From Bacillota bacterium (GTDB taxonomy: Bacteria > Bacillota > Desulfitobacteriia > Desulfitobacteriales > Desulfitobacteriaceae): a stretch of 23,528 nt of DNA. Position 1 is the first letter of the stretch, and each line of letters starts with the position of its first letter. The notes under the pieces were generated by a model. That model was not told the origin of the DNA and searched no databases. It saw nothing but the letters and a program-made list of their open reading frames with translations. Below, piece after piece: positions 14,812 to 22,070 of this stretch. The position numbers and the translations under genes are program-made. Where the stretch lies: positions 1-23,528 of the forward strand of contig JAEWCM010000185.1 of NCBI GenBank assembly GCA_023390635.1, given 5' to 3'.

Positions 14812-16557
14812 ATGAAAGTGATTCGGCAATTGCTCTCCTTTGCTACTCCTTACCGGGGAATGATTGGCCTGGGTGCCCTTCTCTCCACCCTGACTGTTTA
14901 CAGCAATGTGGGATTAATGACTTTCTCAGCCTTCCTGCTTTCCTGGTCAGCTCTTGCTCCCACCGTACTCGCTTTGATGACAACCATTGGTGCCGTGCGC
15001 TTCTTTGGACTCTCCCGGGCCGTTTTCCGTTATCTGGAACGTTATATCAATCACCGTACGACCTTAAATATTTTGGCTGGTATCAGAGTGTGGCTCTATC
15101 AAAAAATTGAAAAGAAAAATCCCGGAACATTAACCTCCACAGGAGAAGACCGTTTATTCAGTGAGTTGACCGCTGACGTAGAGCTTTTAAAGGATTTTTA
15201 TCTCCGCGTCCTTCTTCCTCCCCTCACTGCTTTTCTGGCCATGCTGGGTATTTCAGCCGTTCTGTTTTGGCTTAAACCACATCTGGCCTTCGTCTTTATC
15301 GCTTTCTATCTGCTCATTGGCATAGGGATTCCCTTGCTCAATCGATATTGGTATAGCCGGGGCAGTATCGCGGAGAGCAATGCAGCGCTGGAAACGGAGC
15401 TGTCGGACAGCTTGCATGGTTTAACGGAGATTTTGGCTTACCAGCGGACAGAAGCCCAATTATCCCGGGTGGCCAAAGCCAGCGCCAAATTGACTTCTAT
15501 CAAAGAACACATGGCCGGAAAAGATGCGCTTTCCAGCATACTCACCACCTTCCTCTCCCATTTAGCTGCCTTGACTATGATTATTCTTGCCCTGCCCCTT
15601 GTAACGGAAGGACGGCTTGAGCCGGTATGGTTCGCAGCCCTTATTCTGGGAGTGTTAAGCAGCTTTGAGGCTGCCGGCCCCCTCGCTCAGGTCTTCCCCT
15701 ATTGGCAGGAAAGCCTGGCCGCAGGCAGCCACTTACTGGAGTATACTTCAACAGAGGAAGAAACCACTTCTCATCCTTCTTTTTCTATCGTTGACCCCAT
15801 CCTGACCGAATACCGGGGAATAAACGTTGAGGAGCTTTCCTTCACCTATCCCGGCATGTCCCGGCCTGCCTTATCAAATATTTCTTTTAAGCTTCAACCA
15901 GGAAAAAGAGTGGGCATCATCGGCCCCAGCGGATCAGGCAAGAGCACTCTTATTCATTTACTCCTGCATTACTGGGATGATTATCAGGGGACCATCTGCT
16001 TTAACGGCCAGGAAATCCGCGATCTGTCCAGAGATGATCTTTGGGCACAAATTGGGGTTGTTTCCCGTCAAACTCATTTGTTTCATGCCACCCTCAGAGA
16101 AAATCTGCTGTTGGCCAAGCCGGAGGCTAGTGATGAAGAACTTCTGGCTGTTCTGGAAAAGGTCCGTCTTTTACCTCTCATCCAGAGCCTGCCGGAAGGC
16201 CTGAATTCTTCTATCGGTGAAGAAGGTTCCAAACTATCGGGAGGTCAGAGACAGCTTCTGGCCATTGCCAGAGCTTTTTTAAAGAATTCACCTCTCCTCC
16301 TCCTCGATGAAGCTACGGAAGGATTGGTTGGAGAAACCGCCGAAGCTGTACTCGGCGCTATTGAGCAACTGATGGCCGGTCGGACCACTTTGATGGTGAC
16401 GCACCGCTTATCTGATATTCGCCTGGCTGATGAACTAATCGTACTACAGGAAGGGGTCTGCATTGAGCAAGGTTCCCCTGAAGATTTGCTGAAAAATGAA
16501 GGACTCTATCATTATCTTCTGGAGCTGGAAAAAGAGGGAGCGGTCTGGTTGAGCTAG
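14812..16557 (+). CDS. cydC: ABC exporter for cytochrome bd assembly, CydC subunit
   Basis: The 581-aa partner of CydD has an N-terminal six-helix domain and a C-terminal ATPase with Walker A GPSGSGKST (about 371-379), Q-loop SRQTHLFHATL, consensus signature LSGGQRQLLAIARAF (about 475) and Walker B LLLLDEATEGL (about 494). Unlike CydD, its signature is canonical. ATG 14812 immediately follows the cydD stop, implying translational coupling. The last coding bases form part of a hairpin (16534-16579) shared with the convergent sigE. The gene order cydABDC is the common Firmicute arrangement, so CydC/CydD assignment by order and sequence is good, though the two can be confused by naming. Confidence 0.94.
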   Translation: MKVIRQLLSFATPYRGMIGLGALLSTLTVYSNVGLMTFSAFLLSWSALAPTVLALMTTIGAVRFFGLSRAVFRYLERYINHRTTLNILAGIRVWLYQKIEKKNPGTLTSTGEDRLFSELTADVELLKDFYLRVLLPPLTAFLAMLGISAVLFWLKPHLAFVFIAFYLLIGIGIPLLNRYWYSRGSIAESNAALETELSDSLHGLTEILAYQRTEAQLSRVAKASAKLTSIKEHMAGKDALSSILTTFLSHLAALTMIILALPLVTEGRLEPVWFAALILGVLSSFEAAGPLAQVFPYWQESLAAGSHLLEYTSTEEETTSHPSFSIVDPILTEYRGINVEELSFTYPGMSRPALSNISFKLQPGKRVGIIGPSGSGKSTLIHLLLHYWDDYQGTICFNGQEIRDLSRDDLWAQIGVVSRQTHLFHATLRENLLLAKPEASDEELLAVLEKVRLLPLIQSLPEGLNSSIGEEGSKLSGGQRQLLAIARAFLKNSPLLLLDEATEGLVGETAEAVLGAIEQLMAGRTTLMVTHRLSDIRLADELIVLQEGVCIEQGSPEDLLKNEGLYHYLLELEKEGAVWLS

Positions 16558-16579
16558 AAATCTCAGCCGACCCTCCCTC
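16534..16579. terminator. Bidirectional terminator between cydC and sigE, overlapping the cydC 3' end
   Basis: GAGGGAG (16534-16540) pairs with CTCCCTC (16573-16579), and GGTC and GGTTGAG pair inside with GACC and CTCAGCC, with two single-base bulges. On the minus strand CTCTTTTTCC follows, a good T run for ending sigE. On the plus strand CTTTATT follows, a weaker tract for cydC. Confidence 0.7.
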
Positions 16580-16581
16580 CT

Positions 16582-17319
16582 TTATTCCATTTTACAGAAC
16601 TCTTTGTGCAGCCTTCTGATAATCCGCTTTTCCAATCTGGAGATATAAGACTGAGAAATTCCCAGATGGTCTGCCACCTCTTTCTGTGTTTTCTCCTCCC
16701 CATTATCCAAGCCGAAGCGCAGCTCCATAATCAGCTTTTCCCGGTCAGTCAGCCGCTCCATCGCTTGGCGCAATAACTGACGGTCTACTTCCTCCTCCAG
16801 CGGGCGTGATATAATGTCATTTTCCGTTCCCATCACATCGGAAAGCAAGAGTTCATTCCCATCCCAGTCAATATTTAACGGCTCATCAAAGGAAACCTCT
16901 GAGCGGGTTTTATTGTTGCGGCGCAGATACATCAGAATCTCGTTTTCAATACACCGGGAGGCATAAGTAGCCAGTTTGATTTTCTTGGCCGGATCAAAAG
17001 TATTGACCGCTTTGATCAGTCCGATCGTGCCGATGGATACCAGATCCTCAATGCCAATGCCGGTGTTTTCAAATTTCCGGGCAATATAGACGACAAGCCG
17101 AAGATTCCTTTCAATCAGTGTCCCTCTTACAGAGCTGTCACCGTACTCCAGTCTTTCCAGCAACGTCTCTTCCTCATCGGTGCTGAGGGGCGGCGGCAAA
17201 GCTTCACTGCTGCCTACATAGTAGATCTCTTCAATTCCTTTAAGCCGGAGTCTGATCTTAAAGAGTATGATCTGCAGTCTGGTCCGAACCCGACCTTTCA
17301 TTGTCTGCCACCACTTCAA
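16582..17319 (-). CDS. sigE: RNA polymerase sporulation sigma factor E precursor (pro-sigma-E)
   Basis: The 245-aa sigma-70 family factor drives early mother-cell transcription in sporulation. It has the pro-sequence region ending in EEIYYVGSSEALPPPL, where SpoIIGA cuts next to the Tyr pair. Region 2 (NLRLVVYIARKFENTGIGIEDL, then GLIKAVNTFDP and KLATYASRCIENEILM) and region 4 (DREKLIMELRFG, helix-turn-helix TQKEVADHLGISQSYISRLEKR) follow. The longest frame starts at an ATG at 17343 that overlaps spoIIGA and lacks a ribosome site. GGGAGGG lies 7 bases before a TTG at 17319, so I use that TTG. It overlaps nothing downstream; the next gene is convergent cydC. The usual following gene, sigG, is not here. 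Confidence 0.95.
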   Translation of the reverse strand: MKWWQTMKGRVRTRLQIILFKIRLRLKGIEEIYYVGSSEALPPPLSTDEEETLLERLEYGDSSVRGTLIERNLRLVVYIARKFENTGIGIEDLVSIGTIGLIKAVNTFDPAKKIKLATYASRCIENEILMYLRRNNKTRSEVSFDEPLNIDWDGNELLLSDVMGTENDIISRPLEEEVDRQLLRQAMERLTDREKLIMELRFGLDNGEEKTQKEVADHLGISQSYISRLEKRIIRRLHKEFCKME

Positions 17320-17332
17320 TTTTAATCCCTCC

Positions 17333-18310
17333 CTAATCGGCATGTTGCAGTTCCGGATGCATCAGTGCCTGATACTCACCCTGTTTATTTAAAATCTGAG
17401 GCACTAATCCGATCGTTGCCTTTAAGCGCTTCCGCGCTCTTCCTTCCCTGCACTTTTCACTTTCTTTTTCCTCACGACCTTCTCTGCTCTCCTCATGATC
17501 TCTGCCTGCTCCACTTTCCCACAAGCAGATTTCCATTGGCCTGATACCCACAATCCAACTTTTCCGCTCAATGGTCTGAAACGGGATCATCACGACCTGG
17601 CTGAGCAGCTCAGGCTTCTGCCCAACCAACCAGTTCCACGGGTCAGAGCTTTGCCGCCATGGCCCTTCCAGTACCGCTCGAAGCAAAGGGGGCAAAGCCT
17701 CCCTTGCCACTTCCTCTTCCAAAAGAATCACCGGCTTCTGCGTCATCGGATCATAAAGCTGGTTTCCTGTATCCAGCAATGCCTTTACCTCCAGCCTTTT
17801 ACCCGTCTCACCAAAGTCAATCTCCAAATTAAACAAGATAGTCTCTGTCGCAAGGCGCTTCATCTGCCAACGCTGCCAGAGGGTCTGCCCTCCCCACCAT
17901 AAAACAGCGGCCAACGGAAGAAGCCAGAGATTCCCCAGCACAAGGCGAAGACTTTGTCCTGCATAAGAACCGTCCCATTCCGACCACCCCCACAGGGCAT
18001 AAATCAGTCCGCCTAAGCCGGCAGAAAGGAGGCTGAATCCTACCAGGGCTTTTCCGTATTTTCTCCAGCCCTGCCAGGGGAAACTGGCCCATACCATAGC
18101 CAGGGGAGTGACCACCTTGCTCAGTTCGCACCAGACCGAATGAGGCCAAAGAGCCAGCACTACAGGCACCGCTCCCAGCAATACTCCCCCTCCAATCCGT
18201 CTTTTTCGGACTGGATAATGGAGCAGCCGCCCGGTCAATACCAACAGAAATGCATCCATCGCTCCGTTAAGCAAAAGATTAAGATCCAGATAACCTTCGA
18301 TGAGGCTCAT
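17333..18310 (-). CDS. spoIIGA: Sporulation sigma-E factor processing peptidase
   Basis: This membrane-embedded aspartic protease of about 325 aa is activated across the septum by SpoIIR and cuts pro-sigma-E, encoded next. The N-terminal half has five hydrophobic helices (about 10-30, 42-55, 62-80, 88-107, 120-140). The C-terminal cytoplasmic domain carries the catalytic DTGN at Asp180 in KALLDTGNQLYDP. Near 268-295 there is a very charged Arg/Glu stretch not typical of the Bacillus protein; it may be a disordered linker. The start is ambiguous: the ATG at 18310 directly abuts its only Shine-Dalgarno-like sequence, and alignment to Bacillus suggests the protein could begin nearer the IEGYLD segment. 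sigE begins 13 bases after the spoIIGA stop when the TTG start is used. Confidence 0.9.
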   Translation of the reverse strand: MSLIEGYLDLNLLLNGAMDAFLLVLTGRLLHYPVRKRRIGGGVLLGAVPVVLALWPHSVWCELSKVVTPLAMVWASFPWQGWRKYGKALVGFSLLSAGLGGLIYALWGWSEWDGSYAGQSLRLVLGNLWLLPLAAVLWWGGQTLWQRWQMKRLATETILFNLEIDFGETGKRLEVKALLDTGNQLYDPMTQKPVILLEEEVAREALPPLLRAVLEGPWRQSSDPWNWLVGQKPELLSQVVMIPFQTIERKSWIVGIRPMEICLWESGAGRDHEESREGREEKESEKCREGRARKRLKATIGLVPQILNKQGEYQALMHPELQHAD

Positions 18311-18343
18311 CTCCCCAAAGGGTTTGTTTATATTACTCTCCAG

Positions 18344-18417
18344 ATTATACCGAAAACGGTGAATAAAACCTGTCGGATTTCCTGAATATTACTTGTAAAT
18401 ATTAGGGAATTGTGACA
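18344..18417 (-). promoter_or_regulatory. spoIIGA-sigE promoter with Spo0A-box-like elements
   Basis: On the minus strand a TATAAT (18344-18349) lies 21 bases from CCGACA (18371-18376), an overlong spacing like that of the Bacillus spoIIG promoter. The top strand of the -35 reads TGTCGGA (18371-18377), 6 of 7 to the Spo0A box TGTCGAA. A second, weaker match, TGTCACA, lies at 18411-18417. The geometry is seen directly; Spo0A control is inferred. Confidence 0.55.
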
Positions 18418-18454
18418 AGTTTTTTACATGACCCAAAGAATGGCCGGGTACGTT

Positions 18455-19456
18455 TTACATATTTCCCGTCAGCTTCTGCACCAGTAAAGACACTGCTGCT
18501 ACTGTAAACCAACAGCTGAGTCCTAAGGCCAAGGGCTTTAAGCCGCTCGTAAACAGCTTCTTTAAGTTAGTATTCAGTCCGATGGCCGTCATAGCCATGA
18601 CAATCATAAATTTACCGATAAAGACAAGCCCGGCAGTCAATCCTTCCGGCAGAGGCAGGAAGGTATGAATCAGGGTAGCCGCCACAAAGCCAAGTACGAA
18701 CCAGGGAAAAACTTTGACGAAGGAAAAGTCCCGACTCTGGGCCTTGGCTTTTTTTGCCGTATAAATGGCCAGCACCAGGGTAATGGGTACGATCATCAGG
18801 GTCCTCGTCAGTTTTACAATGGTGGCAAAATGGAGTGCTGCATCGTTTCCCGTTCTCTGGCTCCAGGCCGCCCCTGTCGCCACCACCGAGGAAGTATCAT
18901 TGACCGCCGTCCCTGCCCACATGCCGAAGCCGGTATCGCTCAGACCCAAAAGCTGGCCCAGAAAGGGGAAAAGAAACACGGCCACAATGTTGAATAAAAA
19001 GATAGTTGAAATGGCTTGCGCCACCTCATCATCCCTGGCCTTGATCACAGGAGCCACGGCTGCAATGGCCGAACCGCCGCAGATGGAGGTGCCCACTCCA
19101 ATCAGCACGGACATATTGGAGGGTGTGTGCAGTGCCTTGCCAAGGATATAGGCTATGAGAAAAGCGGCCGTCAGCGTGAAAAGCATGACAAAGAGGGACT
19201 GGCCCCCCACTTTCAGGACATTGCCCAAATTAAGCTCGAACCCGAGCAAAATAATGGCATACTGAAGAATTTTCTTTGATGTAAACTTAATGCCTGCTTC
19301 GAAATTTTGGGGCCGCTTCCACAGCGCCCCAATCATCCCGATGATGATGCCAAAAACTGCTCCCCCCACAAAGGGAACTGCCTTGCCCAGAAACCATGCC
19401 ACGACCGCCAGAATGAAGCACATAAGTATTCCCGAAATTATGTTGAACCGTTTCAT
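18455..19456 (-). CDS. YeiH/UPF0324-family putative sulfate/sulfite exporter
   Basis: The product is a 333-aa integral membrane protein with about ten hydrophobic helices. It carries the family's central signature GTSICGGSAIAAVAPVI (about 122-138) and NDTSSVVATG. The family is annotated as putative sulfate exporters, but the transported ion is not firmly known. I start at ATG 19456 (the GTG at 19459 is in frame); GAGG lies 9 bases upstream. It is divergent from the LysR gene at 19599, the same arrangement as yeiH and yeiE in enterics, so the regulator probably controls it. The sulfur theme fits cysK, cymR and other genes in this window. A TATAAT-type -10 lies at 19524-19529 (minus) with no clear -35, consistent with activator dependence. 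Confidence 0.92.
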   Translation of the reverse strand: MKRFNIISGILMCFILAVVAWFLGKAVPFVGGAVFGIIIGMIGALWKRPQNFEAGIKFTSKKILQYAIILLGFELNLGNVLKVGGQSLFVMLFTLTAAFLIAYILGKALHTPSNMSVLIGVGTSICGGSAIAAVAPVIKARDDEVAQAISTIFLFNIVAVFLFPFLGQLLGLSDTGFGMWAGTAVNDTSSVVATGAAWSQRTGNDAALHFATIVKLTRTLMIVPITLVLAIYTAKKAKAQSRDFSFVKVFPWFVLGFVAATLIHTFLPLPEGLTAGLVFIGKFMIVMAMTAIGLNTNLKKLFTSGLKPLALGLSCWFTVAAVSLLVQKLTGNM

Positions 19457-19523
19457 CACCCATTACCTCGCTTTTACTGCTTTTCTTTTACTTCTATCGC
19501 TCTCTTTCTCTATCATGGTCTTG

Positions 19524-19567
19524 ATTATAGCACCGGCAAACGATAAAATTAAATTATAAATCTTTAT
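19524..19567. promoter_or_regulatory. Shared control region between the YeiH-type gene and the LysR gene
   Basis: The 142-base divergent gap is AT-rich. It holds a TATAAT on the minus strand (19524-19529) and a dyad ATAAA-TC-TTTAT (19556-19567), which could be a LysR binding site. Seen directly; function inferred. Confidence 0.45.
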
Positions 19568-19598
19568 TAAACAATAAAATAAAATTATAGGTGATAAA

Positions 19599-20474
19599 AT
19601 GCTGGATTTCCGACTTGAAACCTTCCTTACCCTTTGCAGTGAAATGAATTATACCAGAACAGCCCAAAAGCTATGCATTACTCAGCCTGCGGTGAGCCAA
19701 CACATTCGCTACCTTGAAGAAAAATACGGCACAAAGCTTTTTAACTACCAGAACAAAACTCTTTCCCTCACACCGCAAGGGGAAATGCTGCGCAAATTCG
19801 CTCTGTCATCCAAAGCTGACTGGAACCGGATGGAAGAAACTCTAAAGAACTTTCGAGGGAAAAACCATTTCGCCTTTGGTGCCACTTTGACCATCGGGGA
19901 ATATGTGATGGCGCCCATTCTAGAGAAGCTGCTGGACGATCTGCCTCAAACCAACCTCACGATGGTGATGGGAAATACAGAAACCCTGCTGCAAAAATTG
20001 CAGCAGGGTGAGATTGATTTTGCTTTTGTGGAGGGGCCTTTCAATAAAGGAGAGTATACCACCGCCCTTTTTACCCCGGCCCGCTTCATCCCCGTATGCT
20101 CACCTCAGCATCCCTTTGCGGAAAGATCGGTATCCTTTGAAGAACTCTTCACCCAGCGTCTGATTATCCGGGAGGAAGGGAGCGGGACCCGCCATGTACT
20201 GGAGCAGGTGCTTCTCGAACACAGCTGGACAATTCAAAATTTCTCCGACAGAATTGAAATCGCTAATCTGAACGTCATTAAAAGCCTGGTCAGCCATGGC
20301 AAGGGGATAACTTTCTTATATGAAAAAGCAGCAGAGTCCGAACTGCACCATGGGCTTCTGAAAAGGATTAATCTCCTTTCCTTTGATGCGGTAAGGGAGT
20401 TTAATTTCGTGTGCCTGGCCGGAAGCCAGTTTGCGGCAGAATACTTGGATTTTCTGGACTTGTGCACGAGGTAG
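19599..20474 (+). CDS. LysR-family transcriptional regulator
   Basis: The 291-aa protein has an N-terminal winged helix (MNYTRTAQKLCITQPAVSQHIRYLEEKYG, about 16-44, with the classic TQPAVSQ turn), a linker helix and a two-lobe substrate-binding domain (about 90-291: FAFGATLTIGEY, QQGEIDFAFVEGPF, GSGTRHVLEQ, VSHGKGITFLYE). The pattern is closest to the CbbR/CysB/YeiE side of the family. It is divergent from the YeiH-type transporter gene and 142 bases away, so it is the probable regulator of that exporter and of itself. The effector is unknown; sulfite, sulfate or a cysteine precursor are guesses from context. Confidence 0.92.
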   Translation: MLDFRLETFLTLCSEMNYTRTAQKLCITQPAVSQHIRYLEEKYGTKLFNYQNKTLSLTPQGEMLRKFALSSKADWNRMEETLKNFRGKNHFAFGATLTIGEYVMAPILEKLLDDLPQTNLTMVMGNTETLLQKLQQGEIDFAFVEGPFNKGEYTTALFTPARFIPVCSPQHPFAERSVSFEELFTQRLIIREEGSGTRHVLEQVLLEHSWTIQNFSDRIEIANLNVIKSLVSHGKGITFLYEKAAESELHHGLLKRINLLSFDAVREFNFVCLAGSQFAAEYLDFLDLCTR

Positions 20475-20482
20475 GATAACCC

Positions 20483-20977
20483 TCATTTTCCCACCAGATT
20501 CTTCGCAATCGTTTTGAACTGTTTTGAGTTAAAATCGTATTCAAGTAACATGCTTTGTTGATCCAGATACATATAACTTATTCGTATTTTTATCTTATTA
20601 CTTTCAATTAGGGACTTTAAATCGTCATAAGATATTTTTACAATCTGGAACTTTTCCTCGCCACGAATATGTGCAGCCACTATATTTTTCCTAATTACTA
20701 TTTCTTTTTTCTCTTTGTCCAAAGAATAGCTCTTAAAATCATTCCCTGCACCATTTAAAACATAAAGATACCTACCGTCGTCAATTACAGGATACACAGT
20801 CTCTGAGTTCAGTGTTATGTATGTCATTCCATTAATAAACTCATGCTGAAATTGTTGATTTTGGAACACTGAAGGAATAGTGTTAATCATTTTAATGCCG
20901 TTTGGTTTGAAAAAGTAAATTACGATTAAGAGGAGGCATGAAAATCCACATAGAATTATTTTATTCTTCCTTCTCAT
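20483..20977 (-). CDS. Hypothetical membrane-anchored or exported protein (164 aa)
   Basis: I do not recognise this family. Residues 1-6 are basic (MRRKNK), then about 7-24 form a hydrophobic helix, giving a signal anchor or uncleaved signal peptide. The rest is a soluble domain rich in Ile, Lys, Asn and Tyr, with beta-strand-like segments (GMTYITLNSETVYPVIDDGR, RYLYVLNGAGNDF, IRISYMYLDQQSMLLEYDF). There is one Cys, in the signal region, and no lipobox. The ribosome site GGAGAG lies 5 bases upstream, inside the end of the preceding ORF. The gene is more AT-rich than its neighbours, which may mean acquisition from outside. It converges with the LysR gene 8 bases downstream. Confidence 0.7.
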   Translation of the reverse strand: MRRKNKIILCGFSCLLLIVIYFFKPNGIKMINTIPSVFQNQQFQHEFINGMTYITLNSETVYPVIDDGRYLYVLNGAGNDFKSYSLDKEKKEIVIRKNIVAAHIRGEEKFQIVKISYDDLKSLIESNKIKIRISYMYLDQQSMLLEYDFNSKQFKTIAKNLVGK

Positions 20978-20978
20978 C

Positions 20979-21212
20979 TCATCTCTCCAAATTCTTCATT
21001 AAAGTGGTATTTTCTCTAACGTCCCGCATACTGTAATCCCCTTTTACTGCCGTGGTTCTGGTCAGCTGGTCTGGATAGCTAAAGCCGGAATAGCCGCTAA
21101 CGAAACAAACTAAGTTAACAACATTTACTCTGTTAAAATTCACTTCGCTGTCTCCTCCCATTTCCCCTTCTCCCACGATAGGTATTTCAATACTGGTTCC
21201 CTGGCCTGCCAC
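20979..21212 (-). CDS. Small hypothetical ORF, possibly the remnant of a larger gene
   Basis: The frame from a GTG at 21212 to TGA 20979-20981 encodes 77 aa (EVNFNRVNVVNLVCFVSGYS is its central part). There is no good ribosome site: a GGAGG is 13 bases too far away. The open frame continues upstream to a TGA at 21279-21281 with protein-like sequence (ITRVLPAFYAICVTEALAPD), as though the true start had been lost. The stop overlaps the ribosome site of the next gene, so it may be a decayed or truncated gene, or the C-terminal part of one. Family not recognised; coding status uncertain. Confidence 0.35.
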   Translation of the reverse strand: MAGQGTSIEIPIVGEGEMGGDSEVNFNRVNVVNLVCFVSGYSGFSYPDQLTRTTAVKGDYSMRDVRENTTLMKNLER

Positions 21213-21338
21213 GTCCGGGGCTAAGGCCTCCGTGACACATATCGCATAAAATGCAGGTAATACGCGGGTTATAAGGGCTCAGATTTGATTATATCTTTTA
21301 CATATCTTTATCAGGATTTGACGAACTCCAGAATAATA

Positions 21339-21398
21339 TTGAAAATCAAATAATAAAATACTATAGTAGTATAGTAAGTGGTTACTATACTTTATAAT
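21339..21398 (+). promoter_or_regulatory. tetR-MFS promoter with palindromic TetR operator
   Basis: TTGAAA (21339-21344) and TATAGT (21362-21367) are 17 bases apart. Over the -10 and start lie two dyads: ACTATA-GTAG-TATAGT (21360-21375) and the perfect 10-bp repeat AGTATAGTAA/TTACTATACT (21368-21391, 4-base centre). Repeats of one half-site so placed are typical of an autorepressing TetR protein. A TATAAT at 21393-21398 could be a second -10. Confidence 0.75.
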
Positions 21399-21413
21399 TA
21401 AGAGGTATATGCA

Positions 21414-22067
21414 ATGGAAAATCAAAACAATAGTATTAAAAGTGAAAATGCAGGGAGTGATAAAAAAAACTCATCCAAAGAAGAAGCCATATTGAATTCC
21501 GCAATTAAGCTCTTCTCTCAATATGGATATACCGGCACAACGACCTATGCTATTGCTCAAGATGCGAATACTACCGAAAAAACCTTATTCAAATATTTTG
21601 GCACAAAGCAGGAACTATACAACAGGGCCCTTTATCCCGCCATCTTATCGATCATCAAAAACAAAATCGAAAAAAATCAGGAAAAAGAACTCGGAATTTA
21701 TGGAATGCTCAAAAATCTCTTTCAGGAAAAGCTCCAGCTGGTCAATGAGAACCCTGATTTACTTAAATTAACAGTCCACGAGTTTTTGATGAATTCGGAG
21801 ATGCGTTCGACATTTGCCAAGATATTCAATACAGCTTATTGGCCTGAAATGTTGGAGCAGGTCCAGCTGTCAGATGAAAACCAGAAAAAGTACGGAACTA
21901 TCTTGAAAGGAGGTTTAACCCGGGCTATGGTTGCCCTGTTACTCGCTTATACGATTGATAAAACCTATGTGCGACCGGATGAAGCTTTTGAAGATGATAA
22001 AGAAATTGAATTTATGCTCGCTCTTCTTTTCAATGGGATTAATGGTCTAAAGAAGCAGGAGGAATAA
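21414..22067 (+). CDS. TetR-family transcriptional repressor
   Basis: The 217-aa repressor has an N-terminal helix-turn-helix (about residues 22-66: AILNSAIKLFSQYGYTGTTT, then IAQDANTTEKTLFKYFGTKQEL). An all-helical ligand-binding domain to the end is variable, as usual. The first 20 or so residues are a polar, Asn/Ser-rich extension. AGAGG precedes the ATG by 9 bases. The stop is 3 bases before the MFS transporter ATG, so the two are co-transcribed. The palindromes at 21360-21391 are its probable operator. The regulator likely responds to a toxic compound that the transporter exports. Confidence 0.93.
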   Translation: MENQNNSIKSENAGSDKKNSSKEEAILNSAIKLFSQYGYTGTTTYAIAQDANTTEKTLFKYFGTKQELYNRALYPAILSIIKNKIEKNQEKELGIYGMLKNLFQEKLQLVNENPDLLKLTVHEFLMNSEMRSTFAKIFNTAYWPEMLEQVQLSDENQKKYGTILKGGLTRAMVALLLAYTIDKTYVRPDEAFEDDKEIEFMLALLFNGINGLKKQEE

Positions 22068-22070
22068 TTC

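Noticed and set aside
17495..17902. 135-aa plus-strand ORF
   Set aside because: It is the shadow of spoIIGA, including the protease active-site region.
18391..18426. ACTTGT/ACAAGT dyad followed by T residues on the plus strand
   Set aside because: It is a 6-bp AT-rich stem with an 18-base loop and no plus-strand gene ahead of it. It is better explained as overlap with the Spo0A-like box.
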